Under the pieces are notes generated by a model. That model was not told the origin of the DNA and did no database searches. It saw only the letters and a program-made list of their open reading frames with translations. This document shows, piece after piece, positions 49,590-58,232 of a DNA stretch of 64,000 nucleotides (the stretch's first letter is position 1; every line of letters begins with the position of its first letter). The stretch is from the NCBI GenBank assembly GCA_963843945.1, contig CAWJMF010000005.1, positions 99,131 to 163,130 on the forward strand, given 5' to 3'. The translations under genes were made by a program, and so were the position numbers. Origin of the DNA: CAWJMF01 sp963843945. Lineage in GTDB: Bacteria; Vulcanimicrobiota; Vulcanimicrobiia; Vulcanimicrobiales; Vulcanimicrobiaceae.

Positions 49590-52500
49590 TTAGATCGTGA
49601 GCGGAACGACCGGCGCGATGTCGTCGCGCTCGCCGATCTGGCTGCTCCAAATGACACGCGCCGTAGCGCCCTTGGCCAGGAAGGTTTTGACGACGGTGTC
49701 GTTGGCCAAGCGCGGCAAGAGCACGCGCCACGAACCGAGTCCGATCTTGAGCTGCTCGAACGGGTCGTCCGTCATCGTCGTGCCGAGCGTGAACTCGTTT
49801 TCGCTCCAGTCGCTGCGAACCGTACCGAACGGTGCGAGCTGCCGGCTGAGGGCGGTGTCGAGTTGCGACAGCGCGGCGAATCGCTGCGTTTCGACGGGAT
49901 GCCGGCTCAGCCACTGCGCGAAGCCCTGGGAAGCGGCAAAACTGCGGATCGCTTCAAGTGCGGCGAAGAGCGCGCGATTCGAATCTTGCGCGCAGTTGTT
50001 GGCGATACCGACGTAGGTGGCGCCCGTGCCGTCGCCGATGCGATAGCGCGCGGTCATCGCTTCGAGTTGAACGAAGAGTCCGTCGAGGGCCGCGGCTTGC
50101 CGCGCGTCGGCGAGCTCGAATTCGCCGTCGAACGCATCGAGCTTGAGCAAGACGTTACAGGTCGGACGCAGGCCGGCCCAGCCGAACTGCCGGTCGCCGA
50201 GGTAACGTGAGGCGTGGTGCGCGCCCGCGATCAGGCCGTCGCCGTTGTGCGTGTAGACTTGTTCGAAGACGAGATCGAACATCGGCTCGCCGGAAAGTTC
50301 GTCGTCGACGACCTCCGCAAAACCGAACGCGAAATGGCCGAAGTAGACCGGGCCCTTGGCTTCGGCTTCGCCTCCCGTTCCGCCGATGCCGCCGTAGACG
50401 TGCGTCACCAAGGCTCGATCGCCGGCCTTCCATTCACTTTCGCCGAATTGAACGCTCTCAACGGCGCCCCGCCGCTTGCGTATCTCCTTCCACGCGTCTT
50501 TATGAATGTAGCGGAACGCGCCGGCGAGCGGCGCCGAGCGTTGCGGCGCGACGGCGAGCATGCGCCGCGGCAGCATCGACTGCACGACGAATCGTCCTTC
50601 GGCGCCTGGCGAGCCGTAGACGTACCAGCCGTCGACGTTGAGCTCGGAAGTCGCAAGTCCGTGCGTCGTCGAGGGCAGCCTGCCTCCGCTGTCGGAGACG
50701 GGTTCGGGAAGCAGCACCGTCTCGCGCGGCCCGTCGAACGTGCGGCTGCCCGCGTTGAAGTGACTGACTTCCCAAGCTTCTCCACCGGCGAAAGCCTCGA
50801 AGCGCACGAGCCCGCGGTAGCGGCCCGAAATCTGCACCGGCTGACGCGTTATCTCGAGTGCCGGATCGGCATCGTCACGCACCGCCACGGCGCCCCGCAA
50901 GGCGACGACCATATCGTCGAGGGGGCGCGCCCCGGCGAGCGACTCCAGCGGATCGACCAGTTGCCAGTGGTTGACCCGCACCGGCTGGACCAGCCCTTTG
51001 GAGCGGCTCGTGTAGGCCGCTCGCGCGCTGAAAAAGACGTCGCGCGTCACCGCGCGCACGAGGTCCGCGAGCAGTGCGTTTGCGGTCCAGCGCAGCTTCA
51101 CGCGTTGGCCGGTCAAGTGCGCGAACGCGGGCGGCGCGAGCTGCACTTCGAACCAGGCGCCCCGCACCGACGCGCGTTCCTCGCGAGCGGGCAAGATCAA
51201 GCGCCCGATCCACTCGCCTTGCGGTTTGTAGCGGAGCGGGTCGACGGAAACGCCGATCGGGTACGCCGCCGGCAGATTCCACGCCGCCTGCACGTAGCGC
51301 TCGTAGTTGTTCTCCGTTGTGGAGGGCGCGACGGGCGCCGTCTCGAGCCTGCCGGTCAACACTTGAACGATGCGATCGAGGGTTTGGTCGAGCGCGCTTT
51401 GGCCGTCGGGCAGCATCAGTTTCGGATCGAGCATCCCGCCCGGAACTTGGTGGGCGACCGGACCCAGACTGAAGATGCTCAGACGGCCGAGGCGCAGCGC
51501 GCGATTCCAATTCGAGAGAACCGCGACTTTCCAGCGCGACGGAAACATGATCGGTCCCAGCCGCTGCACGCCGTCGCGATCGCCGATGAAGTGATACAGG
51601 TGCTCGACCTCGAGGACGCGGGCGTTGCCGCTGATGACCCCGCCGAGCGAGATCACGTCGACCGGCGCTTCGAGCGCGCGACTCACCTTCGCTGCGCTCG
51701 CCGCGGCCATTTGACCGCCTCCGCTGTAGCCGATGAAGGTGACCGGCGTGCCGCTGCGCCGCCGGTACCCGCTCGCGATCAGCGCGTCGTATACGAGTTG
51801 CGCGATGCCGTAGTTGTAGATCGGTCCGTAGCGCGTATCCGCCGAGACCGCCACGATGAGCACGTTGCGTAAGTTGACGAACATGCCGAGCAGGCTCTGC
51901 GCGTTGGCCGAGCGTGCCTTGTCGACCCACGTCCAGAACCACGAGAAGATCGGATCTTCGTCGAGCGGCCGGTTGATGACGGAGTAGGTCATGACGCCGC
52001 GCACGAGGCGCGTACCCTGCGGCAAGCGCGGCGCCAAGGCGTCGAGGAAAACTTCGATGTCGGGCAAGTAGCGGGCACCGGATTGCGAGATGCCGTCGAG
52101 GTAGACGACGTAGCGCGCGACGTCGGTGCCGTCGCCGGGTCCGCTCGCGTTCGCGGGAGCGGCCGACGTGTCGAGGCGGTCGCCGTACCATCCGGCCCAC
52201 CAGCCGAGGGTCTCGAGCGGAGCCATAAAACCGGCGACGAGAATCCCGATGAGGGCGATCCACAACAAATCGAGCGGAAGCTGGACGGCCTGCGGCAGCT
52301 GGGCTTGCCACCCGAAGAGCGCCCGATGCATCGGTGCGAGCGCCAGCGCGCAAACGTATCCGAGCGCGAGCATCGCTGCGAGCGCCAGGGCGACCTTCCA
52401 TCGGCTCGAGTGCGCCGGTGCGCGCGGTGCCCGCAAGGCCGTGGACGCAGCCGGCGTCGCTGCCCCATCGACGACCGGACGCAAGTCGGCGGGATCGAGT

Positions 52501-53114
52501 CGATCGACGGCAAGCTGTTCGTTCGCCGTCACTTCGACGCCCGCAACGGCATTGAGGAGCCTCTCGCCGAGGAGAGCCACCGGTTTTCCGAACGTCTGCT
52601 GCGCGATGGCGACGACGAGCCAGCCGAGGCCGACGCACGCGAGGGCCCCGAAGACACCGTTGCCGGCGATCGAAGCAACGGCGACGACCAGCGCGACGAG
52701 ATGCAGCGTGCGCAAGAGCCAGTTGATGCCGTAGCCGAGATACGGCAGCGCGACTAGAAAAGCAAACCAGTAGGGCAGGTACGCAAGCGCCAGCACCACG
52801 GCCAGATCGCCGAAGGCCACGTGCGGCTGGCCGGGCAGTTGCATGATCGCCCAGGTAGAGGCGACGAGAAACAGGTAGCCGGCCGCGATTAGAAGTGCGT
52901 TCACGAGAAGGCTAAAGACAAAACGCGACGGCTGCACCTTATTCGCAAAGAGCACCACGCTCTGACCGACCGCGTCCGAGAGTCCCGCCAGCAAAATGAC
53001 GGCGGCGGCAAAGTACCAGCCGCCCGGGAGGAGCACGGCCGCTCGAAAAGCTTCCGGCTGCAGGGCAAACGCGCCGCCGACGATCGTGCGCACGTCGGCG
53101 ATGACCGAGTCCAT
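49590..53114 (-). CDS. 1174-residue Yip1-like membrane protein with two hydrolase-like modules
   Basis: The first 200 residues form five or six membrane helices with Yip1 character (LLAGLSDAVGQSVVLFANKV at 41-60). Two more helices lie near 238-262 and 279-300. Then comes an alpha/beta-hydrolase-like region with nucleophile elbow G462-Y-S464-G-G-G, VISLGGVISG and HFIGDRDG. The last third contains YFGHFAFGF (H927) and NNCAQDSNRA (C1041), an order of His before NC seen in permuted NlpC/P60-LRAT folds. No family member is known to me for the whole architecture. It is not in an operon with the S8 protease (93-base gap). The substrate is unknown; a lipid or envelope-linked substrate is a guess. Confidence 0.7.
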   Translation of the reverse strand: MDSVIADVRTIVGGAFALQPEAFRAAVLLPGGWYFAAAVILLAGLSDAVGQSVVLFANKVQPSRFVFSLLVNALLIAAGYLFLVASTWAIMQLPGQPHVAFGDLAVVLALAYLPYWFAFLVALPYLGYGINWLLRTLHLVALVVAVASIAGNGVFGALACVGLGWLVVAIAQQTFGKPVALLGERLLNAVAGVEVTANEQLAVDRLDPADLRPVVDGAATPAASTALRAPRAPAHSSRWKVALALAAMLALGYVCALALAPMHRALFGWQAQLPQAVQLPLDLLWIALIGILVAGFMAPLETLGWWAGWYGDRLDTSAAPANASGPGDGTDVARYVVYLDGISQSGARYLPDIEVFLDALAPRLPQGTRLVRGVMTYSVINRPLDEDPIFSWFWTWVDKARSANAQSLLGMFVNLRNVLIVAVSADTRYGPIYNYGIAQLVYDALIASGYRRRSGTPVTFIGYSGGGQMAAASAAKVSRALEAPVDVISLGGVISGNARVLEVEHLYHFIGDRDGVQRLGPIMFPSRWKVAVLSNWNRALRLGRLSIFSLGPVAHQVPGGMLDPKLMLPDGQSALDQTLDRIVQVLTGRLETAPVAPSTTENNYERYVQAAWNLPAAYPIGVSVDPLRYKPQGEWIGRLILPAREERASVRGAWFEVQLAPPAFAHLTGQRVKLRWTANALLADLVRAVTRDVFFSARAAYTSRSKGLVQPVRVNHWQLVDPLESLAGARPLDDMVVALRGAVAVRDDADPALEITRQPVQISGRYRGLVRFEAFAGGEAWEVSHFNAGSRTFDGPRETVLLPEPVSDSGGRLPSTTHGLATSELNVDGWYVYGSPGAEGRFVVQSMLPRRMLAVAPQRSAPLAGAFRYIHKDAWKEIRKRRGAVESVQFGESEWKAGDRALVTHVYGGIGGTGGEAEAKGPVYFGHFAFGFAEVVDDELSGEPMFDLVFEQVYTHNGDGLIAGAHHASRYLGDRQFGWAGLRPTCNVLLKLDAFDGEFELADARQAAALDGLFVQLEAMTARYRIGDGTGATYVGIANNCAQDSNRALFAALEAIRSFAASQGFAQWLSRHPVETQRFAALSQLDTALSRQLAPFGTVRSDWSENEFTLGTTMTDDPFEQLKIGLGSWRVLLPRLANDTVVKTFLAKGATARVIWSSQIGERDDIAPVVPLTI

Positions 53115-53183
53115 GCTTGCCCTCTTACCGGGAGCCCGCGCCGAAATCTTTCCCCGGGCGCCTTAAGGCGACACGGCTCCTAG

Positions 53184-53215
53184 TTAACGTAGCGAAGCAA
53201 GAAAATCGATATAAT
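53184..53215 (+). promoter_or_regulatory. promoter with perfect TATAAT for the 47-residue acidic peptide gene
   Basis: TATAAT at 53210-53215 is a perfect -10 box. The -35 side is weak (TTAACG at 53184-53189, 20-base spacing). The start of transcription would fall near 53222, giving a leader of about 55 bases that contains part of a strong hairpin. Confidence 0.45.
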
Positions 53216-53259
53216 GCCGCGGCAGGGGTAATGATCGAGCACGCCCCTCACGCCGCGGC
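53216..53259 (+). promoter_or_regulatory. strong leader hairpin upstream of the acidic peptide gene
   Basis: GCCGCGG (53216-53222) pairs with CCGCGGC (53253-53259), and inside it AGGGG (53224-53228) pairs with CCCCT (53244-53248). It lies between the predicted -10 box and the ribosome site GGGAG, so it could control translation or RNA stability. No T tract follows, so it is not a simple terminator. Confidence 0.45.
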
Positions 53260-53277
53260 CCGCCGCAGGGAGAACCC

Positions 53278-53421
53278 ATGACCGTTGCAATCGCGCCCGA
53301 CCTCGACGAGCTTCTCGCCCGCATCGACGATCCCGACATCCTCGATCCCGACGACGACGATGATGACGACGACGATGACGACGAGTCGCCCGACAACGTC
53401 GATCCCGAAGTGCAGGACTAG
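53278..53421 (+). CDS. 47-residue acidic peptide with an eleven-Asp run
   Basis: The start ATG is preceded by GGGAGAACCC. The product is MTVAIAPDLDELLARIDDPD followed by ILDPDD...ESPDNVDPEVQD, with 11 consecutive Asp codons (GAC and GAT mixed) then Glu. About half the residues are Asp or Glu, and there is no signal peptide or membrane segment. Such peptides can bind divalent cations or basic proteins (for example ribosomal proteins or histone-like proteins). The mixed use of GAC/GAT argues against simple microsatellite slippage alone. The own promoter and ribosome site make it a credible gene. Confidence 0.55.
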   Translation: MTVAIAPDLDELLARIDDPDILDPDDDDDDDDDDDESPDNVDPEVQD

Positions 53422-53472
53422 GCGACGGGCTGGACGCGTTTCGCCCTGCGCTCGAGCGGGCACACGGTCCCT

Positions 53473-53586
53473 ATGTGGGGTTTAATTCGCTTGGTCGCCG
53501 GCACGATGGCCGTCATCGTCGGGATCCTCGTTTTGCTCGATAGCGCGCTCTTTGCGAGTCTGCTCAAGAAGGCGGACGAGAGCTAG
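53473..53586 (+). CDS. 37-residue single-pass membrane peptide
   Basis: A short frame MWGLIRLVAGTMAVIVGILV followed by LLDSALFASLLKKADES. It has one hydrophobic helix and a charged C-terminus. It lies 51 bases after the acidic peptide on the same strand and 33 bases before the PAS-GAF-phosphatase gene. The ribosome site is weak. Small membrane peptides beside regulatory phosphatases are plausible, but this may be chance. Confidence 0.4.
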   Translation: MWGLIRLVAGTMAVIVGILVLLDSALFASLLKKADES

Positions 53587-53619
53587 CGGGCCGTCACGCC
53601 CGCGATCCCCTCGAAAAAA

Positions 53620-55374
53620 GTGAACCTCGAACTCCAAGGCTGGCCGGAGCAGGTGCGCGATTTACTCGCAACGCTCGTGCAGAACAGCTCCGATTTCATC
53701 GCCATTGCCACGCTCGAGGGCACGCTTCTTTACCTCAACGAGGCCGGTATGCGGCTCGTCGAAGCACCGACTCCCGAAGCGGTGCGGGGGCGGCCGGTTA
53801 CCGACTTTCTCGTGCCGGAAGATCTTCCGTTCTACCGTGAGGTCATCGTCCCCGAACTGGCGCGCGCGGCACGCTGGAACGGTGAATTCCGGTTGCGCGA
53901 TTTGCGCGGCGGGAGCACCATTCACGTCAACCTCAACATTTTCCACCTGTGCGACGAACACACGAACGCACCGCTCGCGGTCGCGATCGTCAGCCAGGAC
54001 ATCGCGGCGCGGCGCCGCTCCGAGCGGCGCTTGCGGGCGCTGGTCGACGCCGGCGCGGTGCTCACCCACTCGCTCGATCACGAAGATATCTACCAGAATA
54101 TCGCCCAGCTGGTCGTTCGCGCGGGCTCCAGCCTCTGCGTCGTCGATATCTTCAACGAGGACGCCAAAGCGGACGAACCGGTCTTCGAACGCGTCGCCTT
54201 CGCCCACGCCGACGCAGCGAAGTTACCGCTTCTCGAGCGGCTCGGCACGCCGCTGCCGCACCGATCGCGACGCGAACATCCGGTGATCCGCGCCTTCCTC
54301 GACGGCTCGTCTTCGCTCGTTCCGATCGTCGACGACGAGTGGCTCGACCGGACGGCAACGTCGCCCGGTCACGCCGAAACGGTCCGCCGATTGGAAGTCC
54401 AGTCGCTTTTGACCGTGCCGCTCGTCGCAAGCGGAAAACTCGTCGGGACGCTCACCTGCGGCCTTGCCGCCGAATCAGGAACCGGTGAGTATCCGCCCCG
54501 GTCCTACGATGCCGAGGATCTCTTCTTCGTCGAGGAACTCGGTCGGCGTGCCGGCACGGCGATCGAGAACGCGCGGATGTATCGGCATCACCGGCACATC
54601 GCGGTGGTCCTGCAAGCTGCGTCACTGCCCGAGACGCTCGCGCGCGTCGATCACTTGCGGCTCGATGCGGCCTACTTGCCGGGCAGCGCCGAGGCGACGA
54701 TCGGGGGCGACTGGTACGACGCGTTCGCACTCGAAGACGGGCGCATCGTCTTGACGGTCGGCGACGTGCTCGGCCACGGGCTGCACGCCGCGATCACCAT
54801 GACGAAGTTGCGTCAAGCGATGCAGTCCGCCGCGATGGTCAACGCCGATCCGAACGTGATGCTCGACGTCGCCGACAAGACCTTGCGCATGCACGACGCC
54901 GACGGTTACGCTACCGCGCTCGCGGCGATCTACGATCCGCCTAGCCGCATTCTCACTTTCGCTTCGGCCGGACACCCGGGACCGGCCCTCGCCGTGCCGG
55001 GCGGGCAGGTGTTTGAATTTACGAGCCCGGGTCTGTTACTCGGCATGCGCACCAACGGCGCGGAACACGCCACGAAAAACGTTGAGCTCACGCCCGGCTC
55101 GATGCTGGTCTTCTTTACGGACGGTCTCGTCGAAGCCACGCGCGACGTCGACGAAGGTCACCGGTTGTTGCACGAAGCGCTCGCACGGCCCGAGATCGTG
55201 CGCGGCCCGACCCCCGCCCGCGCGATCGTCGACGCGGTCCTCCGCGGCCGCGAGCCGGGCGACGATATCGCCGTCCTCGCGGCGACCCTGGCGCCGCCCA
55301 GCCAGCCAGCAGCTTCCGGCGAACAGAGCGAGTACTCCGACCGCACGCCGGAAGCCGCGGCGCAAAAAGCCTAG
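53620..55374 (+). CDS. PAS-GAF-SpoIIE (PP2C) serine/threonine phosphatase
   Basis: A 584-residue signalling protein. PAS domain at about 12-130 (LYLNEAGMRLVEAPTPEAVR), GAF at about 150-335 (SLLTVPLVASGKLVGTLTCG), then a PP2C-type SpoIIE domain from about 345: GSAEATIGGDWYDAFALEDG, VGDVLGHGLHAAITMTKLR, TFASAGHPGPALA, LVFFTDGLVEATRDVD and GDDIAVLA, with all metal aspartates present. RsbU/RsbP-type phosphatases dephosphorylate anti-sigma factor antagonists and switch on the general stress response; no antagonist or anti-sigma gene is in the window. GTG start; no transmembrane segment. Confidence 0.88.
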   Translation: MNLELQGWPEQVRDLLATLVQNSSDFIAIATLEGTLLYLNEAGMRLVEAPTPEAVRGRPVTDFLVPEDLPFYREVIVPELARAARWNGEFRLRDLRGGSTIHVNLNIFHLCDEHTNAPLAVAIVSQDIAARRRSERRLRALVDAGAVLTHSLDHEDIYQNIAQLVVRAGSSLCVVDIFNEDAKADEPVFERVAFAHADAAKLPLLERLGTPLPHRSRREHPVIRAFLDGSSSLVPIVDDEWLDRTATSPGHAETVRRLEVQSLLTVPLVASGKLVGTLTCGLAAESGTGEYPPRSYDAEDLFFVEELGRRAGTAIENARMYRHHRHIAVVLQAASLPETLARVDHLRLDAAYLPGSAEATIGGDWYDAFALEDGRIVLTVGDVLGHGLHAAITMTKLRQAMQSAAMVNADPNVMLDVADKTLRMHDADGYATALAAIYDPPSRILTFASAGHPGPALAVPGGQVFEFTSPGLLLGMRTNGAEHATKNVELTPGSMLVFFTDGLVEATRDVDEGHRLLHEALARPEIVRGPTPARAIVDAVLRGREPGDDIAVLAATLAPPSQPAASGEQSEYSDRTPEAAAQKA

Positions 55375-55433
55375 CCGGCGAAGAGTATCGGTTCGGGGAC
55401 GGCCCCTGCCCTCGGACGAAGCCTCGCGTAGCG

Positions 55434-57116
55434 ATGACGGACTTTTTGTTCTGGGCCGACGCAAGCCAGCTGCACTACGAGCTGGTGAGCCTGCCGCTCA
55501 TCTTCGGGATCGCCGTCCTTGGGGTGTGGAGCGTCCTCTCGCCGCGCCTCGGCGCGCTGCTCTCGACCCGTAACGGCAGCCTCGTCTACTTGGCGCTCGT
55601 GCTGCTCGTTTTGCTCGGCGCGCGTTGGCCGACGTTCTTCGTCTACGATCCGCTCAATCAAGACGAGGCGCAAATGCTCGCGCAGGCGATCACCGCCTTG
55701 CAGCACCCGATCCCCTGGCTCGACTTCGACGGAACGACTTCCGGGCCGTTCAATACGTACGTCCTCGACTTGCCGGCGCTGCTCGGCCAGCCGCTCAGTT
55801 TCTTCTCGACCCGCGTGATCGGGATGCTGCTCGAGTTCGGAGCGATCGCCTCGCTCTACCTCGCGACGCTGCTGCGTTTCGACGCGGCGCTCGCACGGAT
55901 CGCGGTTCTCCCCCCGCTCTTTCTCTTTTCGTTCTTGACGCAGGACGAGATGGTGCACTACTCGAGCGAGCGGCTCTCGATTTTCCTCGGCTCGCTCGCC
56001 ATCGCACTCCTCTGCTTAGCGTTGCGCGACGGGCTGCGCGCGCGCTGGTTTTTCCTAATCGGCGCCGTCACGGGGACGATGCCGCTCTCCAAGCTCCAGG
56101 CGGGACCGTTGGCCGCCGGCATTGCGGCGGTGGTCCTCGCCGTGGCGCTCGCCGCCCCGCCGGAAAACCTGCGCGCGAAGGCCGCACGCGTGCTCGCGCT
56201 CAGCGCCGGGCTGGCCCTCGTCCCGGTCTTGACCCTCACGGTGGTGGCTCTAGCGGGCGCGCTGCGCGACTTTTGGATCTCGTACATCCAGATGGCCTTC
56301 GCCTACATCCTCTGGAACTACGAGCCGTTCACGTTTCTGACGACGACTAAAGAAGCCGGCCCGCTGATCGACGTTCTGCTCGCGACCACGCTGCTCGGCG
56401 CGCTCGCGCTCGCTTTGCGCTGGAAGCGCACCCCGGCGGCCCTGCGTTACACTTTTGCCGCCACGCTCGTGGTGCTCGCCGCGGCGATCTATACGGTCTA
56501 CTCGCCACGCCACGGCACCCTGCACTACGTCCTCTTCGCGGTGCTTCCCGCCGCCTTCGCCGCGACCGCGGCGCTCGCGCTGCTCGAAAGGCTCCTCGCG
56601 CGCGGCAAAAACGCCGGCCGCAACCGCGCGGCGCTGGCCGGCGCGCTCGTTCTGTCGAGCTTGCTCGCGACCTCGGCGTTCACGCGGCCCTGGTACCCGT
56701 ATGTCGGCGCCGTCTCGAACTACTATTACGGAACGCGCGATCCGCTCGATGGTTTGCTCAAGCGCTACCTTCGGCCCGGCGATCGTTTGGCGATCTGGGG
56801 CTGGCGCGCGAAATATTACGTCGACACGTACACGCTGCTCGGTACCCGCGACTCGATCGCGCAGTACCACGTGAGCCGCGATTTCAATCCCTATCTCGAC
56901 TACTTCCGAGCGCGCTACGTCAGCGATTTCGAAAAAAATCGCCCGCTCGGTTTTCTCGATGCGGGCGACGAGTCGTTCGGCTTCGGGAACAAAGGCTTCG
57001 GCTACGAAATGTTCCCGGCGCTTGCCGCCCTCGTGCGGCGCGACTATCAGCTAGTGGGCACGGTGCGCGGGATGCGCTTCTTCGTGCGGCGGGAAGACCT
57101 CAGCGCGACGCGCTGA
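55434..57116 (+). CDS. GT-C family (ArnT/GT39-like) membrane glycosyltransferase
   Basis: A 560-residue protein with about ten to twelve transmembrane helices. The first loop contains NQDEAQMLAQAI, the DE motif of the GT-C fold where polyprenyl-phosphate sugar donors are used. A soluble C-terminal part (AIWGWRAKYYVDTY, LLGTRDSIAQYHVSRD) follows the last helix. Such enzymes transfer sugars from lipid donors to lipid A, proteins or polysaccharides on the outer face of the membrane. The donor and acceptor are unknown. It begins 60 bases after the phosphatase on the same strand. Confidence 0.78.
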   Translation: MTDFLFWADASQLHYELVSLPLIFGIAVLGVWSVLSPRLGALLSTRNGSLVYLALVLLVLLGARWPTFFVYDPLNQDEAQMLAQAITALQHPIPWLDFDGTTSGPFNTYVLDLPALLGQPLSFFSTRVIGMLLEFGAIASLYLATLLRFDAALARIAVLPPLFLFSFLTQDEMVHYSSERLSIFLGSLAIALLCLALRDGLRARWFFLIGAVTGTMPLSKLQAGPLAAGIAAVVLAVALAAPPENLRAKAARVLALSAGLALVPVLTLTVVALAGALRDFWISYIQMAFAYILWNYEPFTFLTTTKEAGPLIDVLLATTLLGALALALRWKRTPAALRYTFAATLVVLAAAIYTVYSPRHGTLHYVLFAVLPAAFAATAALALLERLLARGKNAGRNRAALAGALVLSSLLATSAFTRPWYPYVGAVSNYYYGTRDPLDGLLKRYLRPGDRLAIWGWRAKYYVDTYTLLGTRDSIAQYHVSRDFNPYLDYFRARYVSDFEKNRPLGFLDAGDESFGFGNKGFGYEMFPALAALVRRDYQLVGTVRGMRFFVRREDLSATR

Positions 57117-57234
57117 TCACCTTGACGTGTTGCACGTGCGCGGAAGGCGTCGAGCCTTGAGCGACGGCGACGGACAGCACGCAGGCCGCGTAAGCGAAGG
57201 CCGAGGCATAAGCGATCGTTGAGATGACGCGCAC
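57100..57234 (-). CDS. 44-residue small secreted protein
   Basis: GTG start two bases after the stop of the upstream gene (TGAACGTG). The product begins MRVISTIAYASAFAYAACVL and continues SVAVAQ, a good signal peptide, leaving a mature peptide of about 18 residues ending VQHVKVISASR. It overlaps the end of the convergent GT-C gene by 17 bases. The signal-peptide shape and tight coupling suggest a real gene, although only 44 codons. Confidence 0.5.
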   Translation of the reverse strand: MRVISTIAYASAFAYAACVLSVAVAQGSTPSAHVQHVKVISASR

Positions 57235-57236
57235 GT

Positions 57237-57503
57237 TCAGGCAACTCCCTCATTGTCGCCGAGCACGTCGACGAACTGCTGTTTGGCAACGCCGTCGACG
57301 AAACTCACCAGCTCGTCGTGCGTTTCTTCCATGAGACGCTTCGCCCGGGCGATGCTGTGCAGCGCGATGCTCCCGTCTTCGGCCGTGCCGTGCTCGTCGT
57401 GCCCCGATTGGAGCGCCGTGGCGACCGCGCGGTCGTAGCTCAAACAAGCTTCGGCGTGCCGAATGCTCAAGAGCTGAAGGTGTTTCATCCAAGATTGATT
57501 CAT
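57237..57503 (-). CDS. 88-residue helical protein, unknown function
   Basis: From the ATG at 57503 the protein is HLQLLSIRHAEACLSYDRAV, DGSIALHSIARAKRLMEETH and DELVSFVDGVAKQQFVD: helical, mildly acidic, with several His and one Cys. It has no signal peptide. A longer frame starts at 57560. Its stop is followed by the 44-residue secreted peptide gene. No family is recognised. Confidence 0.55.
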   Translation of the reverse strand: MNQSWMKHLQLLSIRHAEACLSYDRAVATALQSGHDEHGTAEDGSIALHSIARAKRLMEETHDELVSFVDGVAKQQFVDVLGDNEGVA

Positions 57504-57713
57504 GCGCCGAGTACCATCCTTGTGCTGGCGGAGCGTCTCGCTCCATACCCTCAATCTCATCGGCAGGGCGCATGGCCGCTCTTCAGGGCGGCGGCTCCGG
57601 ACGACCGAAATGTGCGCTAAATCCGCTTTGCCCTCTCTTGCATTTTTCGCTAAAGACGTGAAGCAAGCGGCCCGATAGGAAGAGCACGCTACTGCCCAGG
57701 GAAGGAGCCGGCC

Positions 57714-57905
57714 GTGAAGCTCGTCGTCAACGGAATCGTCGCCGCACTGCTCGCCATCTGGGCGATCCCGCCCTTCCTTTTCGGCGGGTTGAACGTCCCG
57801 GCAGCCTACGGCTGGCTCATCGCGCTCCTCTTCGTGGCGGTTGACATGAGCTACGTCTCGCTGCGCTTAGCGCGCGTCGAGACACGCCGCACCACCACCC
57901 GCTAG
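57714..57905 (+). CDS. 63-residue two-helix membrane protein
   Basis: GTG start with AAGGAG seven bases upstream. Two hydrophobic segments, NGIVAALLAIWAIPPFLFGG and YGWLIALLFVAVDMSYVSL, and a basic C-terminus RLARVETRRTTTR, which suggests a cytoplasmic tail. It stands alone between convergent genes. Function unknown. Confidence 0.6.
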   Translation: MKLVVNGIVAALLAIWAIPPFLFGGLNVPAAYGWLIALLFVAVDMSYVSLRLARVETRRTTTR

Positions 57906-57917
57906 GAAGAACGAGAG

Positions 57918-58166
57918 CTAGGGCGCCTCGCGACGGCGCCGGCGAAGCGCTGCGGCCTGCTTGCTGCGCTCCTCGAAGGCGAGCCTCATCTCCTGAATCG
58001 ACTTCACGAGACCGGCCAGGATCGCGAGAGCGCCGAGCAACGCCGCCGACCAGCCGAGCCACGCCGGTATCGGCGAGTCGTACCCCGGCAGAGGCTTGAA
58101 GGTGCCTAAACTGATTCCTACCGCCGTCAAGACGACCCCGACGACGATGACGAGAACGCCTACCAT
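57918..58166 (-). CDS. 82-residue two-helix membrane protein
   Basis: Two hydrophobic helices, VLVIVVGVVLTAVGISLGTF and AWLGWSAALLGALAILAGLV, separated by a loop with LPGYDSPIP. The C-terminus is a basic helix (EERSKQAAALRRRRREA), likely cytoplasmic. It lies 66 bases downstream of nothing on its own strand except the aldolase end across a gap, so it is probably transcribed alone. Function unknown. Confidence 0.55.
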   Translation of the reverse strand: MVGVLVIVVGVVLTAVGISLGTFKPLPGYDSPIPAWLGWSAALLGALAILAGLVKSIQEMRLAFEERSKQAAALRRRRREAP

Positions 58167-58232
58167 GTCAATTCCTCAGGGCGAGACCGACCCTACCTTT
58201 CAATCGGCAGCCGAGAGGCACTTCCGCAGGGT

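Noticed and set aside
53184..53396. Serine-run frame opposite the acidic peptide
   Set aside because: It is the antisense of the Asp run and has no ribosome site.
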